Below are positions 1-8,214 of a DNA stretch of 42,343 nucleotides, piece by piece. The translations under genes and the position numbers were made by a program. The stretch comes from Thauera sp. (GTDB taxonomy: Bacteria > Pseudomonadota > Gammaproteobacteria > Burkholderiales > Rhodocyclaceae). The stretch is from the NCBI GenBank assembly GCA_023150215.1, contig JAKLLJ010000002.1, forward strand, positions 1 through 42,343. Reading direction: 5' to 3'. The notes under the pieces are model-generated. The model was given only the letters and a program-made list of their open reading frames with translations. It had not been told where the DNA came from and made no database searches. The number at the start of each line of letters is the position of its first letter. The stretch's first letter is position 1.

Positions 1-17
1 CGCCGGAAGGCGCGAAC
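1..17 (+). repeat. REP-like palindrome, truncated by window edge
   Basis: The first 17 bases match the 3' part of the REP-like unit found in inverted orientation at 73-95: the right stem arm, the GGAA loop and the CGCGAAC tail are identical. The GTAGGAG head would lie before base 1. With 73-95 it forms an inverted pair about 55 bp apart, a common arrangement for REP doublets. Confidence 0.6.
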
Positions 18-22
18 AGGCT

Positions 23-40
23 CATGCCGAAATCGGCATG
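23..40. repeat. Short perfect inverted repeat between two REP-like units
   Basis: CATGCCGA and TCGGCATG are perfect inverted 8-mers separated by two A residues. The hairpin lies between the inverted REP-like units at 1-17 and 73-95. No T-run follows on either strand, so it is not an evident intrinsic terminator. Its role is unknown. Confidence 0.5.
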
Positions 41-72
41 GGTGACGGTGGTTGACGAAAACCGACGCCGTG

Positions 73-95
73 TTCGCGCCTTCCGGCGCTCCTAC
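73..95 (-). repeat. REP-like palindrome (GTAGGAG head), minus orientation
   Basis: Read on the minus strand this is a GTAGGAG head, stem arm GCGCC, loop GGAA, stem arm GGCGC, then GAA. The same architecture with stem GCGGC/GCCGC occurs four times at 25697-25868. The GTAG tetranucleotide beside an imperfect palindrome is typical of REP elements mobilised by RAYT transposases. No RAYT gene is visible here. Confidence 0.65.
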
Positions 96-147
96 ATTTC
101 CTGGCTTCCGGTGCTCGTGCCTTTCGTCGCTTCGGGCGCTGCGACAC
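73..147. repeat. Degenerate 25-bp tandem repeat, three units
   Basis: Units start at 73, 98 and 123, exactly 25 bp apart. Each begins TTC and carries a CTTCCGG or CTTCGGG core followed by a GCT triplet. By eye, units 1 and 2 agree at 18 of 25 positions and units 2 and 3 at 15 of 25. The first unit is the REP-like element, so the others may be decayed copies. They lie directly upstream of the dusB-fis promoter region. Confidence 0.4.
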
Positions 148-165
148 GTGCAAGGGTCGATAGGG

Positions 166-171
166 TAAAAT
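166..171 (+). promoter_or_regulatory. Candidate -10 element for dusB-fis
   Basis: TAAAAT lies 27 bases before the dusB ATG and differs from TATAAT at one position. No convincing -35 hexamer is present 16-18 bases upstream, where the sequence is GACACG, so this is a weak prediction. Confidence 0.3.
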
Positions 172-198
172 GCCGCGTTTTCCCCCGCCCTTTCCACC

Positions 199-1233
199 AT
201 GCAGTTTGCCGGTTTCACCCTGCGCAACAACCTTTTCGTCGCCCCGATGGCCGGCGTGACGGATCGCCCCTTCCGCCAGCTGTGCAAGAAGCTGGGGGCA
301 GGTGTCGCCGTGTCCGAGATGGTCACCTCCAACTCGCTGCTCTACGGCAGCGAAAAAACCCGTCGCCGGGCCGACCACACCGGCGAGGTCGATCCGATCT
401 CGGTGCAGATCGCCGGCGCCGATCCGGCGATGATGGCGGAAGCGGCAAAGTACAACGCCGACAACGGCGCCCAGATCATCGACATCAACATGGGCTGCCC
501 GGCCAAGAAGGTGTGCAACGTGATGGCGGGCTCGGCGCTGATGCAGGACGAGCCGCTGGTCGCACGCATCCTCGAGGCGGTGGTCAAGGCCGTGCCGCAC
601 ACTCCGGTCACGCTCAAGTTCCGCACCGGCTGGAACCGCGCCAACAAGAACGCGCCCATGATCGCCCGCATCGCCGAGCAGTCCGGCATCCGCGCGATCG
701 CCATCCATGGGCGCACGCGAGCCGACCAATACATGGGTGAAGCCGAGTACGACACCATCGCCCACGTCAAGACGCTGGTGAGGATCCCGGTGATCGCCAA
801 CGGCGACATCGGCAGCCCGCAAAAGGCCAAGCACGTGCTCGACTACACCGGCGCCGATGGCGTCATGATCGGTCGCGCGGCGCAGGGCCGGCCGTGGATC
901 TTCCGCGAGATCGAGCACTTCCTCGCCACCGGCGAGTTGCTGCCGGCGCCGCTGGTCAGCGAGATCCACCAGGTGTGCCGCGAGCACCTGGCCGACCTCT
1001 ACGCCTTCTATGGCGACGAGCGCGGCGTCAAGATCGCGCGCAAGCACATCTCCTGGTACACCAAGGGTCTGGTCGGCTCGGCCGCCTTCCGCCGCACCAT
1101 GAACCAGATCCCCGACATCCCCGCCCAGCTCGCGGCCGTCGATGACTTCTTCGGCCAGCTCGCTGAGGCCGACGCCCGCCTGCGCTACGAAGCGGACGAG
1201 CAGGCCGACTACGCGCAGGAACTCGCCGCATGA
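199..1233 (+). CDS. dusB: tRNA-dihydrouridine synthase B
   Basis: FMN- and NADPH-dependent enzyme that reduces a D-loop uridine of tRNA to dihydrouridine in the cytoplasm. The 344-residue product opens with the FMN-binding APMAGVTDRPFR segment (residues 15-26). It carries the catalytic cysteine at C100 in NMGCPAKKV and the phosphate/FMN-contacting K140 (LKFRTGW) and H170 (IHGRTR). Together these identify the DusB branch. Length is slightly above the E. coli protein because of a polar C-terminal tail. The ATG at 199 starts the family's usual N-terminus, although no good Shine-Dalgarno precedes it. Its stop overlaps the fis start by four bases (ATGA), the classic dusB-fis pairing, so Fis synthesis is probably translationally coupled. 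Confidence 0.96.
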   Translation: MQFAGFTLRNNLFVAPMAGVTDRPFRQLCKKLGAGVAVSEMVTSNSLLYGSEKTRRRADHTGEVDPISVQIAGADPAMMAEAAKYNADNGAQIIDINMGCPAKKVCNVMAGSALMQDEPLVARILEAVVKAVPHTPVTLKFRTGWNRANKNAPMIARIAEQSGIRAIAIHGRTRADQYMGEAEYDTIAHVKTLVRIPVIANGDIGSPQKAKHVLDYTGADGVMIGRAAQGRPWIFREIEHFLATGELLPAPLVSEIHQVCREHLADLYAFYGDERGVKIARKHISWYTKGLVGSAAFRRTMNQIPDIPAQLAAVDDFFGQLAEADARLRYEADEQADYAQELAA

Positions 1234-1469
1234 CCAGCCGCAGCAACGAGATTGCGGACGCTGTCGTCCGCACGCTGGACCAATATTTCCGCGACCTCGA
1301 TGGCGAGAAGCCGGCCGCGATCCACGACATGGTGATCCGCAACGTCGAACGTCCGATGCTTCAGTTCGTGCTCGAGCAGGCCAAGGGCAACCAGACCGTG
1401 GCCGCCGAAATGCTCGGCATCAACCGCAACACCCTGCGCCGCAAGCTGACCGATTACGAATTGCTGTAA
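1230..1469 (+). CDS. fis: Fis family nucleoid-associated DNA-binding protein
   Basis: Small homodimeric DNA-bending protein acting in nucleoid structure and in stable-RNA and recombination control. The 79-residue product keeps the whole C-terminal helix-turn-helix: GNQTVAAEMLGINRNTLRRK occupies residues 53-72, preceded by the dimerisation helices around PMLQFVLEQ. It is shorter than the 98-residue E. coli protein because the N-terminal beta-hairpin arm is reduced, as is usual in betaproteobacteria. It begins inside the dusB stop codon. REP-like repeats lie upstream of the operon. The 123 bp after it are pyrimidine-rich and show no clear terminator, so read-through into purH is possible. Confidence 0.95.
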   Translation: MTSRSNEIADAVVRTLDQYFRDLDGEKPAAIHDMVIRNVERPMLQFVLEQAKGNQTVAAEMLGINRNTLRRKLTDYELL

Positions 1470-1592
1470 GCGTGCGCGGGCAGCGCAGGCCGCCCGGGAA
1501 CCCGCCCCGAAAGACAACACCCCACGACCGCCACTCCCCCAGTCGTTCCCCATGTCGCTCCCCTCTTCGACCTTCGCCACCGGCCCACAACG

Positions 1593-3182
1593 ATGAACGT
1601 GACCCAAGCCCTGATCAGCGTCTCCGACAAACGCGGCGTGCTCGACTTCGCCCGCGAACTCGCCGCCCTCGGCATCAAGCTGCTGTCAACCGGCGGCACC
1701 GCCAGCCTGCTGCGCGAAGCCGGCCTCGACGTCACCGACGTCTCCGAGCACACCGGCTTCCCCGAGATGCTCGACGGCCGAGTCAAGACCCTGCACCCGA
1801 AGGTGCACGGCGGCATCCTCGCCCGCCGCGACCTTTCCGAACACATGGACACCATCGCCGCGCACGACATCGGCCGCATCGACCTCGTGGTGGTGAACCT
1901 CTACCCCTTCCAGCAGACCGTGGCCAAGCCTGACTGCACGCTGGAAGACGCGATCGAGAACATCGACATCGGCGGCCCCACCATGGTGCGCGCCGCAGCC
2001 AAGAACCACGGCAACGAGCAGGGCGGCGTCGGTATCGTCACCGACCCCGAGGACTACGGCTGCATCGTCGACGAGCTCAAGGCCAACGCCGGCAAGCTCA
2101 GCCACAAGACCCGCTTCGCGCTCGCGGTGAAGGCCTTCACCCACACTGCGCGCTACGACTCGGCGATCTCCAACTACCTCACCGCGCTGGTCACCAACGA
2201 CGCAGGCGACGTGTCGCTGCAGACCTACCCCGAACGCCTGCAACTGGCCTTCGACAAGGTGCAGGACCTGCGCTACGGCGAGAATCCGCACCAGACCGCA
2301 GCCTTCTACCGCCAACCTGGCGCGGCGGAAGGCGGCGTGGCCGGCTACAGCCAGCTGCAGGGCAAGGAGCTGTCCTACAACAACATCGCCGACGCCGACG
2401 CGGCGTGGGAGTGCGTGAAGGCCTTCGACGGCTCGGCCGCTGCCTGCGTCATCGTCAAGCACGCCAACCCCTGCGGCGTGGCAGTCGCCGCCAGCGCGCT
2501 CGAGGCCTACAGGAAGGCCTTCTCCACCGACCCCACCTCGGCCTTCGGCGGCATCATCGCCTTCAACGGCGAGGTCGATCGCGCCGCAGCCGAAGCCGTT
2601 TCGGCGCAATTCCTCGAAGTGCTGATCGCCCCGTCCTACACCGCCGACGCGCTCGAACTGCTCGCCGGCAAGAAAAACGTGCGCGTGCTCACCTGCCCGC
2701 TCGGCCAGCCCGCCGGCGCCTTCGACTATAAGCGCGTTGGCGGCGGCCTGCTGGTGCAGAGCGCCGACGAGGCCCGCATCCAGATCGCCGACCTCAAGGT
2801 CGTCACCCGGCGTGCGCCGACGGAAGCCGAGATGCGCGACATGCTGTTCGCCTGGCGCGTGGCCAAGTACGTCAAGTCCAACGCCATCGTCTATTGCAAG
2901 GACGGCATGACTGTCGGCGTCGGCGCCGGGCAGATGAGCCGCGTCGACTCCGCGCGCATCGCCAAGATCAAGGCCGAGAACGCCGGCCTGCAGATCGCCG
3001 GCTGCGTGGTCGCCTCGGACGCTTTCTTCCCCTTCCGCGACGGCCTCGACGTGCTCGCCCAGGCCGGCGCCACCGCGGTCATCCAGCCCGGCGGCTCGAT
3101 ACGCGACGAAGAGGTGATCGCCGCCGCCAACGAGCACAACATCGCCATGGTGTTCACCGGCTTCCGGCATTTCCGCCACTAA
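1593..3182 (+). CDS. purH: Bifunctional AICAR formyltransferase / IMP cyclohydrolase
   Basis: Catalyses the last two steps of de novo purine synthesis: 10-formyl-THF-dependent formylation of AICAR and closure of FAICAR to IMP. The 529 residues match the family length. An N-terminal MGS-like cyclohydrolase domain (about 1-145) includes the STGGT phosphate loop (32-36) and KTLHPKVHGG (65-74). The C-terminal transformylase domain carries RYGENPHQ (227-234) and the catalytic KH pair K289-H290 in KHANPCG. The ATG at 1593 begins the conserved ALISVSDK region; the upstream sequence has no obvious ribosome-binding site. purD follows after 34 bases, so the two probably form an operon with hemF. Confidence 0.97.
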   Translation: MNVTQALISVSDKRGVLDFARELAALGIKLLSTGGTASLLREAGLDVTDVSEHTGFPEMLDGRVKTLHPKVHGGILARRDLSEHMDTIAAHDIGRIDLVVVNLYPFQQTVAKPDCTLEDAIENIDIGGPTMVRAAAKNHGNEQGGVGIVTDPEDYGCIVDELKANAGKLSHKTRFALAVKAFTHTARYDSAISNYLTALVTNDAGDVSLQTYPERLQLAFDKVQDLRYGENPHQTAAFYRQPGAAEGGVAGYSQLQGKELSYNNIADADAAWECVKAFDGSAAACVIVKHANPCGVAVAASALEAYRKAFSTDPTSAFGGIIAFNGEVDRAAAEAVSAQFLEVLIAPSYTADALELLAGKKNVRVLTCPLGQPAGAFDYKRVGGGLLVQSADEARIQIADLKVVTRRAPTEAEMRDMLFAWRVAKYVKSNAIVYCKDGMTVGVGAGQMSRVDSARIAKIKAENAGLQIAGCVVASDAFFPFRDGLDVLAQAGATAVIQPGGSIRDEEVIAAANEHNIAMVFTGFRHFRH

Positions 3183-3216
3183 GAACGACCACCCCAGCAG
3201 AGATTCGGAGCAGCAC

Positions 3217-4494
3217 ATGAAAGTCCTCGTCATCGGTTCCGGCGGCCGCGAACACGCGCTGGCCTGGAAACTCGCCCAGTCGCCCAAGGTCACCCGCGTG
3301 CTGGTCGCGCCGGGCAACCCCGGCACCGCTGCCGAGAAGCTGCTGCAGAACGCCCCGATCACCGACATCCCGGTGCTGGTCGAGCTCGCCAGGCGCGAGC
3401 AGGTCGCATTCACCGTGGTCGGCCCGGAGGCCCCGCTCGCCGCCGGGGTGGTCGATGCCTTCCGCGCCGCCGGCCTGCCGATCTTCGGGCCGACCAAGGC
3501 CGCCGCCCAGCTCGAGAGCTCCAAGGACTTCGCCAAGCAGTTTCTGGTGCGCCACAACATCCCGACCGCGAAGTACCGCACGTTCTCCGCTGCGGCCGAG
3601 GCGCACGCCTACATCGACGCCGAGGGTGCACCGATCGTCATCAAGGCCGACGGCCTCGCTGCCGGCAAGGGCGTGGTGGTGGCGATGACGGCTGACGAGG
3701 CACACGTCGCGATCGACATGATGCTGCTCGACAACAAGATGGGCGATGCCGGCGCGCGCGTGGTGATCGAGGAGTTCATGGAAGGCGAGGAGGCCAGCTT
3801 CATCGTCATGGCCGACGGCAGGAACGCGCTCGCGCTCGCCACCAGCCAGGACCACAAGCGCCTGCAGGACGGCGACCAAGGCCCCAACACCGGCGGCATG
3901 GGCGCCTATTCGCCCGCCCCGGTCGTCACCCCCGACGTCCATGCACGCGTGATGCGCGAGATCATCAACCCGACGCTCGCCGGCATGGCTGCCGATGGCC
4001 TGCCCTACACCGGCTTCCTCTACGCCGGCCTGATGATCGACGGCGAAGGCAAGCCGCGCGTGGTCGAATTCAACTGCCGCATGGGCGACCCCGAGACGCA
4101 GCCGATCATGATGCGCCTGAAGACCGACCTCGCCGACCTGATCGAAGCCGCCATCGCCGGCAAGCTCGACCAGACCGAGGCCGAATGGGACCGCCGCTTC
4201 GCGCTCGGCGTGGTGCTGGCCGCCGCCGGCTACCCGGAGAACCCGCGCAAGGGCGACCCGATCAGCGGACTGCCGAGCGGCGAGCAGGAAGACGTGCACG
4301 TCTTCCACGCCGGCACTGCGGCCGCGGACGGCCAGATCGTCACCGCAGGCGGCCGCGTGCTGTGCGTGACCGCACTCGGCGACAACGTGCGCACGGCTCA
4401 GAAGCGCGCTTACGAAGTCGCCGACGCGATCGTCTTCGATGGTCGCCAATACCGCCGCGACATCGGTCACCGTGCAATCGGACGCAAGACCTGA
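3217..4494 (+). CDS. purD: Phosphoribosylamine-glycine ligase (GARS)
   Basis: ATP-grasp enzyme joining glycine to 5-phosphoribosylamine, the second step of purine synthesis. The 425-residue product has GSGGREHALAWKL at 8-20 for substrate binding, VGPEAPLAAG, the ATP-grasp glycine loop KADGLAAGKG, NTGGMGAYSP and the metal/ATP motif VEFNCRMGDPETQP. All are intact. The ATG at 3217 has a good ribosome-binding GGAG at 3207-3210. It lies 34 bases after purH, and its TGA abuts the hemF ATG with no gap, suggesting a purH-purD-hemF transcript with coupled translation at the last junction. Confidence 0.97.
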   Translation: MKVLVIGSGGREHALAWKLAQSPKVTRVLVAPGNPGTAAEKLLQNAPITDIPVLVELARREQVAFTVVGPEAPLAAGVVDAFRAAGLPIFGPTKAAAQLESSKDFAKQFLVRHNIPTAKYRTFSAAAEAHAYIDAEGAPIVIKADGLAAGKGVVVAMTADEAHVAIDMMLLDNKMGDAGARVVIEEFMEGEEASFIVMADGRNALALATSQDHKRLQDGDQGPNTGGMGAYSPAPVVTPDVHARVMREIINPTLAGMAADGLPYTGFLYAGLMIDGEGKPRVVEFNCRMGDPETQPIMMRLKTDLADLIEAAIAGKLDQTEAEWDRRFALGVVLAAAGYPENPRKGDPISGLPSGEQEDVHVFHAGTAAADGQIVTAGGRVLCVTALGDNVRTAQKRAYEVADAIVFDGRQYRRDIGHRAIGRKT

Positions 4495-5403
4495 ATGGAT
4501 CCACGCACGATCAAGCCCTGGTTCACCGGGCTGCAGCAAGGCATCGTCGAGCGCCTCGAAGCCTTCGACGGGCAGTCCTTCCGCAGCGACGGCTGGGAGC
4601 GCCCCGGCGGTGGCGGCGGGCTCACGCGCGTCATCGAGGACGGCAATTTCTTCGAGCGCGGCGGCGTCAATTTCTCGCACGTGATGGGCGAGGCCATGCC
4701 CGCTTCCGCCACCGCGCACCGTCCGGAACTGGCTGGGCGCCGTTTCGAGGCGATGGGCGTCTCGCTGGTGCTGCATCCGCGCAACCCCCACTGCCCCACG
4801 GTGCACATGAACGTGCGCTGTTTCGTCGCGCTGGCCGAAGGCAAGGCACCGGTGTGGTGGTTCGGCGGCGGCATGGACCTGACCCCCTACTATCCGTTCG
4901 AGGAAGACGTCCGCCACTTTCACCGGACATGCCGCGACGCGGTGCTGCCCTTTGGAGGCGAAGCCGAATACCGCCGCCTCAAGGACTGGTGCGACCGCTA
5001 CTTCTTCCTCAAGCACCGCAACGAGCCACGCGGCGTGGGAGGGCTGTTCTTCGACGATCTGGGCGCAGACGGCAAGACGGATCTGGATACCGCCTTCGGC
5101 CTCACCCGCTCGGTCGGCGAGTCTTTCGTGGACGCTTACCTCCCCATCGTCGAGCGCCGCAAGGACATCGCCTACGGCGAACACGAGCGTGATTTCCAGG
5201 CCTACCGCCGCGGCCGCTACGTCGAATTCAACCTCGTCTTCGATCGTGGCACGCTATTCGGCCTGCAGTCGGGCGGGCGCACCGAATCCATCCTGATGTC
5301 GATGCCGCCAGTGGTGAAGTGGCGCTACGACTGGCACCCCGCGCCGGGTTCGCCGGAAGCGCGGCTGTACGACGAGTTTCTCCTCGCACGTGATTGGGTA
5401 TGA
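4495..5403 (+). CDS. hemF: Oxygen-dependent coproporphyrinogen III oxidase
   Basis: Aerobic heme-pathway enzyme that oxidatively decarboxylates two propionates of coproporphyrinogen III to give protoporphyrinogen IX, using O2. The 302 residues match the family. Signature segments are the Gly-rich WERPGGGGG stretch (34-42), NPHCPTVHMNVR with H99 and H104 (97-108), WWFGGGMDLTPYYP (121-134) and RGVGGLFFDDL. The ATG directly follows the purD stop. A bidirectional terminator ends the transcript about 50 bases downstream. The convergent neighbour operon is also for heme synthesis, so the locus groups early and late steps. Confidence 0.97.
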   Translation: MDPRTIKPWFTGLQQGIVERLEAFDGQSFRSDGWERPGGGGGLTRVIEDGNFFERGGVNFSHVMGEAMPASATAHRPELAGRRFEAMGVSLVLHPRNPHCPTVHMNVRCFVALAEGKAPVWWFGGGMDLTPYYPFEEDVRHFHRTCRDAVLPFGGEAEYRRLKDWCDRYFFLKHRNEPRGVGGLFFDDLGADGKTDLDTAFGLTRSVGESFVDAYLPIVERRKDIAYGEHERDFQAYRRGRYVEFNLVFDRGTLFGLQSGGRTESILMSMPPVVKWRYDWHPAPGSPEARLYDEFLLARDWV

Positions 5404-5450
5404 GCTGCGCTTGCGCGCAGTGAAACGCAAGACATCCGAAGCTTGATGCG

Positions 5451-5489
5451 AAAAGGCCGCCAGGGTTTCCCCCGGCGGCCTTTTTGTTT
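5451..5489. terminator. Intrinsic terminator between convergent hemF and hemY
   Basis: GGCCGCC at 5455-5461 pairs with GGCGGCC at 5474-5480 around a 12-base loop that can extend the stem. TTTTTGTTT follows on the plus strand and AAAA precedes the stem, giving TTTT on the minus strand. It can therefore stop hemF transcription, and hemY transcription more weakly. Confidence 0.85.
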
Positions 5490-5515
5490 GAGAGCCCCAA
5501 ACAGAGACCCGGGTA

Positions 5516-6709
5516 TCAGACCAGTGCGCCGCCGGCGACCTTCTCGGCTGCGGCACGATACTGGCGCTGGGCCTCCTCGCGACGCTCGAGGGTCTCGAAC
5601 AGGTGGGCGAGCGCAAGGTGCGTGCCCACCTGTGGATCCTGGCTCAGCGATGCCTCCAGATAGCTCTGCGCCTTGCCCCACAGCTCGGTGCGCCGGCACA
5701 ACTGGCCGAGTGCGAACAGCAGGCCGGCGTCGCGCGGCTGCTTCTCGAGCCAGGCTTCGGCCTTGTGCAGGCAGGCGTTGGCGTCATCCATCGTGCTCGC
5801 GCAGTAAGCGTAGAGACGGGCAAGATCGCTGTCCCACTGCTCATCGAGAAGTTGCTCGGTCTGCGCCCGAACGTGCATCGCCTGTCCGGCACGCGCCATC
5901 AGCGGCAGAACGTCCTTGATCATGCCGCGGTCGTTCAACTCGTCGGACGGGATCTCCTGCCAGTAGGTGAGCAGCGCCGAAGGGTCGCCGACGAGTTGCT
6001 TCATCCGCTCGGCGTGAGCGCGACGCAGCGCGGGCGCGGCCTGCTCCGCACTCAAGGCCTTGTGCTTGCGCAACTGGCGCACGTTATGCAACAGCTCTTC
6101 CCAGCGCCCGAGCTCGAACGCGACCTTGCTCTCGAGGCGCAACATGGCGATGTGGCGATGGCCGCCCTCGCGCAACTGGGCGAGGCGCGCGGCAGCGAGC
6201 TCGAACTGACGGCTCTCGATCGCCAGCTCGGCCTCGGTCATCAGACGCGCGACCTCGGCCTCCTTGCCCTGCTCCGCAGCGTGGTCGAGCCACTCCCGAT
6301 AACGCGTGTCGTCCTGCAGTCCGTGCGCCGCGCGTGCGGCGACGAGCGCCGCCATCGGCGAGCCGTCGCTCGCCGAGTACGCGGTCGAGGCCGATTTGAG
6401 CGCCTCGGAGAAGCGCCCCTCGAAGAGTGCGGTGACCGAGCCATGCATGGCGCGGTCGGCCTTTGCGCGGCGACGGCGCTCACGCCAGTTGGCCACCCGC
6501 GACGGCAGTTGCAGGGTGCGCGTGACGACGCTCAGCAGGATGTGGATCAGGGCCACGCCCACGACCAGCACCACGATGAAGAGATTCAGTGAAATCTGCG
6601 CCCGCCACGGCGACAGCACGACGAGCACGTAGCCGTCGTTTACACCGGCCAACATCGCCACGCCGACGGCGAGGCCGAAGATGCCGATCAGCCAGATCAG
6701 TGCGCGCAT
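5516..6709 (-). CDS. hemY: HemY family membrane protein, heme-operon TPR protein
   Basis: Inner-membrane protein of proteobacterial hemCDXY operons. It is distinct from the Bacillus protoporphyrinogen oxidase of the same name, and its exact role in tetrapyrrole metabolism is unsettled. Starting at the ATG at 6709 the protein has 397 residues, close to the E. coli length. Two hydrophobic segments lie near the N-terminus (about 3-22 and 40-63), separated by YVLVVLSPWRAQISLN. The rest is alpha-helical TPR-like sequence rich in Ala, Leu and Arg, with repeats such as ALFALGQLCRR-type helices near the C-terminus. An in-frame extension upstream would enter hemX and lacks family similarity. The start is 10 bases after the hemX stop. 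Confidence 0.9.
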   Translation of the reverse strand: MRALIWLIGIFGLAVGVAMLAGVNDGYVLVVLSPWRAQISLNLFIVVLVVGVALIHILLSVVTRTLQLPSRVANWRERRRRAKADRAMHGSVTALFEGRFSEALKSASTAYSASDGSPMAALVAARAAHGLQDDTRYREWLDHAAEQGKEAEVARLMTEAELAIESRQFELAAARLAQLREGGHRHIAMLRLESKVAFELGRWEELLHNVRQLRKHKALSAEQAAPALRRAHAERMKQLVGDPSALLTYWQEIPSDELNDRGMIKDVLPLMARAGQAMHVRAQTEQLLDEQWDSDLARLYAYCASTMDDANACLHKAEAWLEKQPRDAGLLFALGQLCRRTELWGKAQSYLEASLSQDPQVGTHLALAHLFETLERREEAQRQYRAAAEKVAGGALV

Positions 6710-6719
6710 GGGTCGGCCC

Positions 6720-8204
6720 TCACTGGCTCGCCGCGGGAGCGGCGGCATCGGTGGGTGCCGACGGAGCGGCATCGGCTGCGGCGGGAGCTGCGGCTTCGGT
6801 CGCAGTGGCGGCGTCGGCCGCTGCCGGCGCAGATGCACCAGCCGCTTCGTTCGACTGCGGCGCCGCCGCGGCTGCAGCGTCGGTCGCGGCAGCGCTGGCC
6901 TCGGCAGCGCTGGCCTCGGCGGCAGGAGCATTCGCGGCCGGTGCGGCGGCCGGTGCAGCGGGCGTCGCCGCAGCCTCGGTGCGCGCGGCCTTGCTGGCGG
7001 CACCACCACGGCCGGCACGCGACTGCACGTTGCGCAACGCACCAAAAGTCTCGCTCAGGTCGGGCGGCTCGTAGCGCACCTTGACCGCCTCGAGTTCCTT
7101 GAGCTCGGCGAGCGTCGCCTGCACGCGCTCGTCGCGCAGATCGTAGAAACGCTCGACCCATGTGCGCGCCTGTGCGATGTCGACACCGTAGCTGCGGCCA
7201 TCACGCGCCATCAGGGCGAGGCGCGCGGTGAGCAGGCGCATCTTCAGGTTCTCGCGCAGGAAGGTGTTCTGCTCGGGCGCGAGCAGCACCGGATCTTCCT
7301 GGTCGAGACGCTCGACGCGAATCAAGGTGCGCACCTCGCTCCACACGTCCGCCGCGACGTCTTGTGCGAAACGCCACACCCCTGCCATCCAGCCGACGAA
7401 GCCACCACTGTCGGCCGGACCCATCTCCTTGCCCACCGCGGCGCCCGCCGGCAGCGGGCTCTCGAAGGCGAGCGGGAGCGCGTCGGCGCGTTCGAGCATC
7501 AGCTCGAGGCGCAGGCTCAGACCGGATACGTCGAGGGCCGGCATCAGGCGCAACTCCTCGATGTCGCGCACCAGCGCGCGGCGCAGCGTGGCGAGCTGGC
7601 CGCGGTCGTGAATGGCGAGTCGGGCCTCGGCTTCCTGCAGCCCGATCAGCGCAGCCTCGACGTTGCCGGCGATCTGCAGCTGCTGCGACGCGAGCGCGAC
7701 CGCCTGCTCGACCTCGGCGAGGACACCGTCCTCGCGGCTGCGCGAGAACTCCTGGTAGAGCGCCTCGAGCGCCGCAGCCTGGCCTTCGGTCGTCTCGACC
7801 TTGGATTCGAGCGCGCCCAACTTGCCGTGCAGCGACGCGATCGTTTCCTGCTGCTGGCGGATCATGCCGCGTGCCTCGGTGGCCACCGTTTCGCCCTCGG
7901 ACAGACGGCTGGCGAGTTCCTCGCGCAGCGTGACCGCCTGCAAGCGCATCTCGCGTGCCTGCCAAATCGACCACCCCGCAATACCGATCGCGATCAGCGC
8001 CAGCAGCAGCGCCCACCACGCCGCGGCGCTGCGCGCGGGCGGGGACTCGCCGGCAGGGGCAATGCGCGTGGCCTCGGCATCGGCCGCGCCCGGCACATCG
8101 GCCGCGCGGCTTTCCTCGATCGCTGGACGGGTATCGTCGAGCACTGGAGATGCGGACGGCGCCGCGGGCGGCGGCTGGGTCAGAGCGGGATTTTGTTCTT
8201 TCAT
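6720..8204 (-). CDS. hemX: HemX family protein, uroporphyrinogen-III methyltransferase-like
   Basis: Membrane-anchored protein of the hemCDXY operon, annotated as a uroporphyrinogen-III C-methyltransferase homologue, though family members lack the usual SAM-methylase fold and the function is unproven. The 494-residue product has a Pro/Ala-rich N-terminus, one transmembrane helix (about 61-81), a coiled-coil-like stretch (about 85-150) and the globular region ending near 395. An unusual Ala/Pro tail of about 95 residues follows (encoded about 6723-7010), made almost only of A, P, E, T, S and D. The ATG at 8204 is preferred over a TTG six codons upstream. It lies 10 bases after the hemD stop. 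Confidence 0.88.
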   Translation of the reverse strand: MKEQNPALTQPPPAAPSASPVLDDTRPAIEESRAADVPGAADAEATRIAPAGESPPARSAAAWWALLLALIAIGIAGWSIWQAREMRLQAVTLREELASRLSEGETVATEARGMIRQQQETIASLHGKLGALESKVETTEGQAAALEALYQEFSRSREDGVLAEVEQAVALASQQLQIAGNVEAALIGLQEAEARLAIHDRGQLATLRRALVRDIEELRLMPALDVSGLSLRLELMLERADALPLAFESPLPAGAAVGKEMGPADSGGFVGWMAGVWRFAQDVAADVWSEVRTLIRVERLDQEDPVLLAPEQNTFLRENLKMRLLTARLALMARDGRSYGVDIAQARTWVERFYDLRDERVQATLAELKELEAVKVRYEPPDLSETFGALRNVQSRAGRGGAASKAARTEAAATPAAPAAAPAANAPAAEASAAEASAAATDAAAAAAPQSNEAAGASAPAAADAATATEAAAPAAADAAPSAPTDAAAPAASQ

Positions 8205-8214
8205 GGTTCCAGGT

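Noticed and set aside
1686..5184. Two long minus-strand frames (631 and 676 codons) across purH, purD and hemF
   Set aside because: They run through three conserved plus-strand genes and look like third-position GC shadows.
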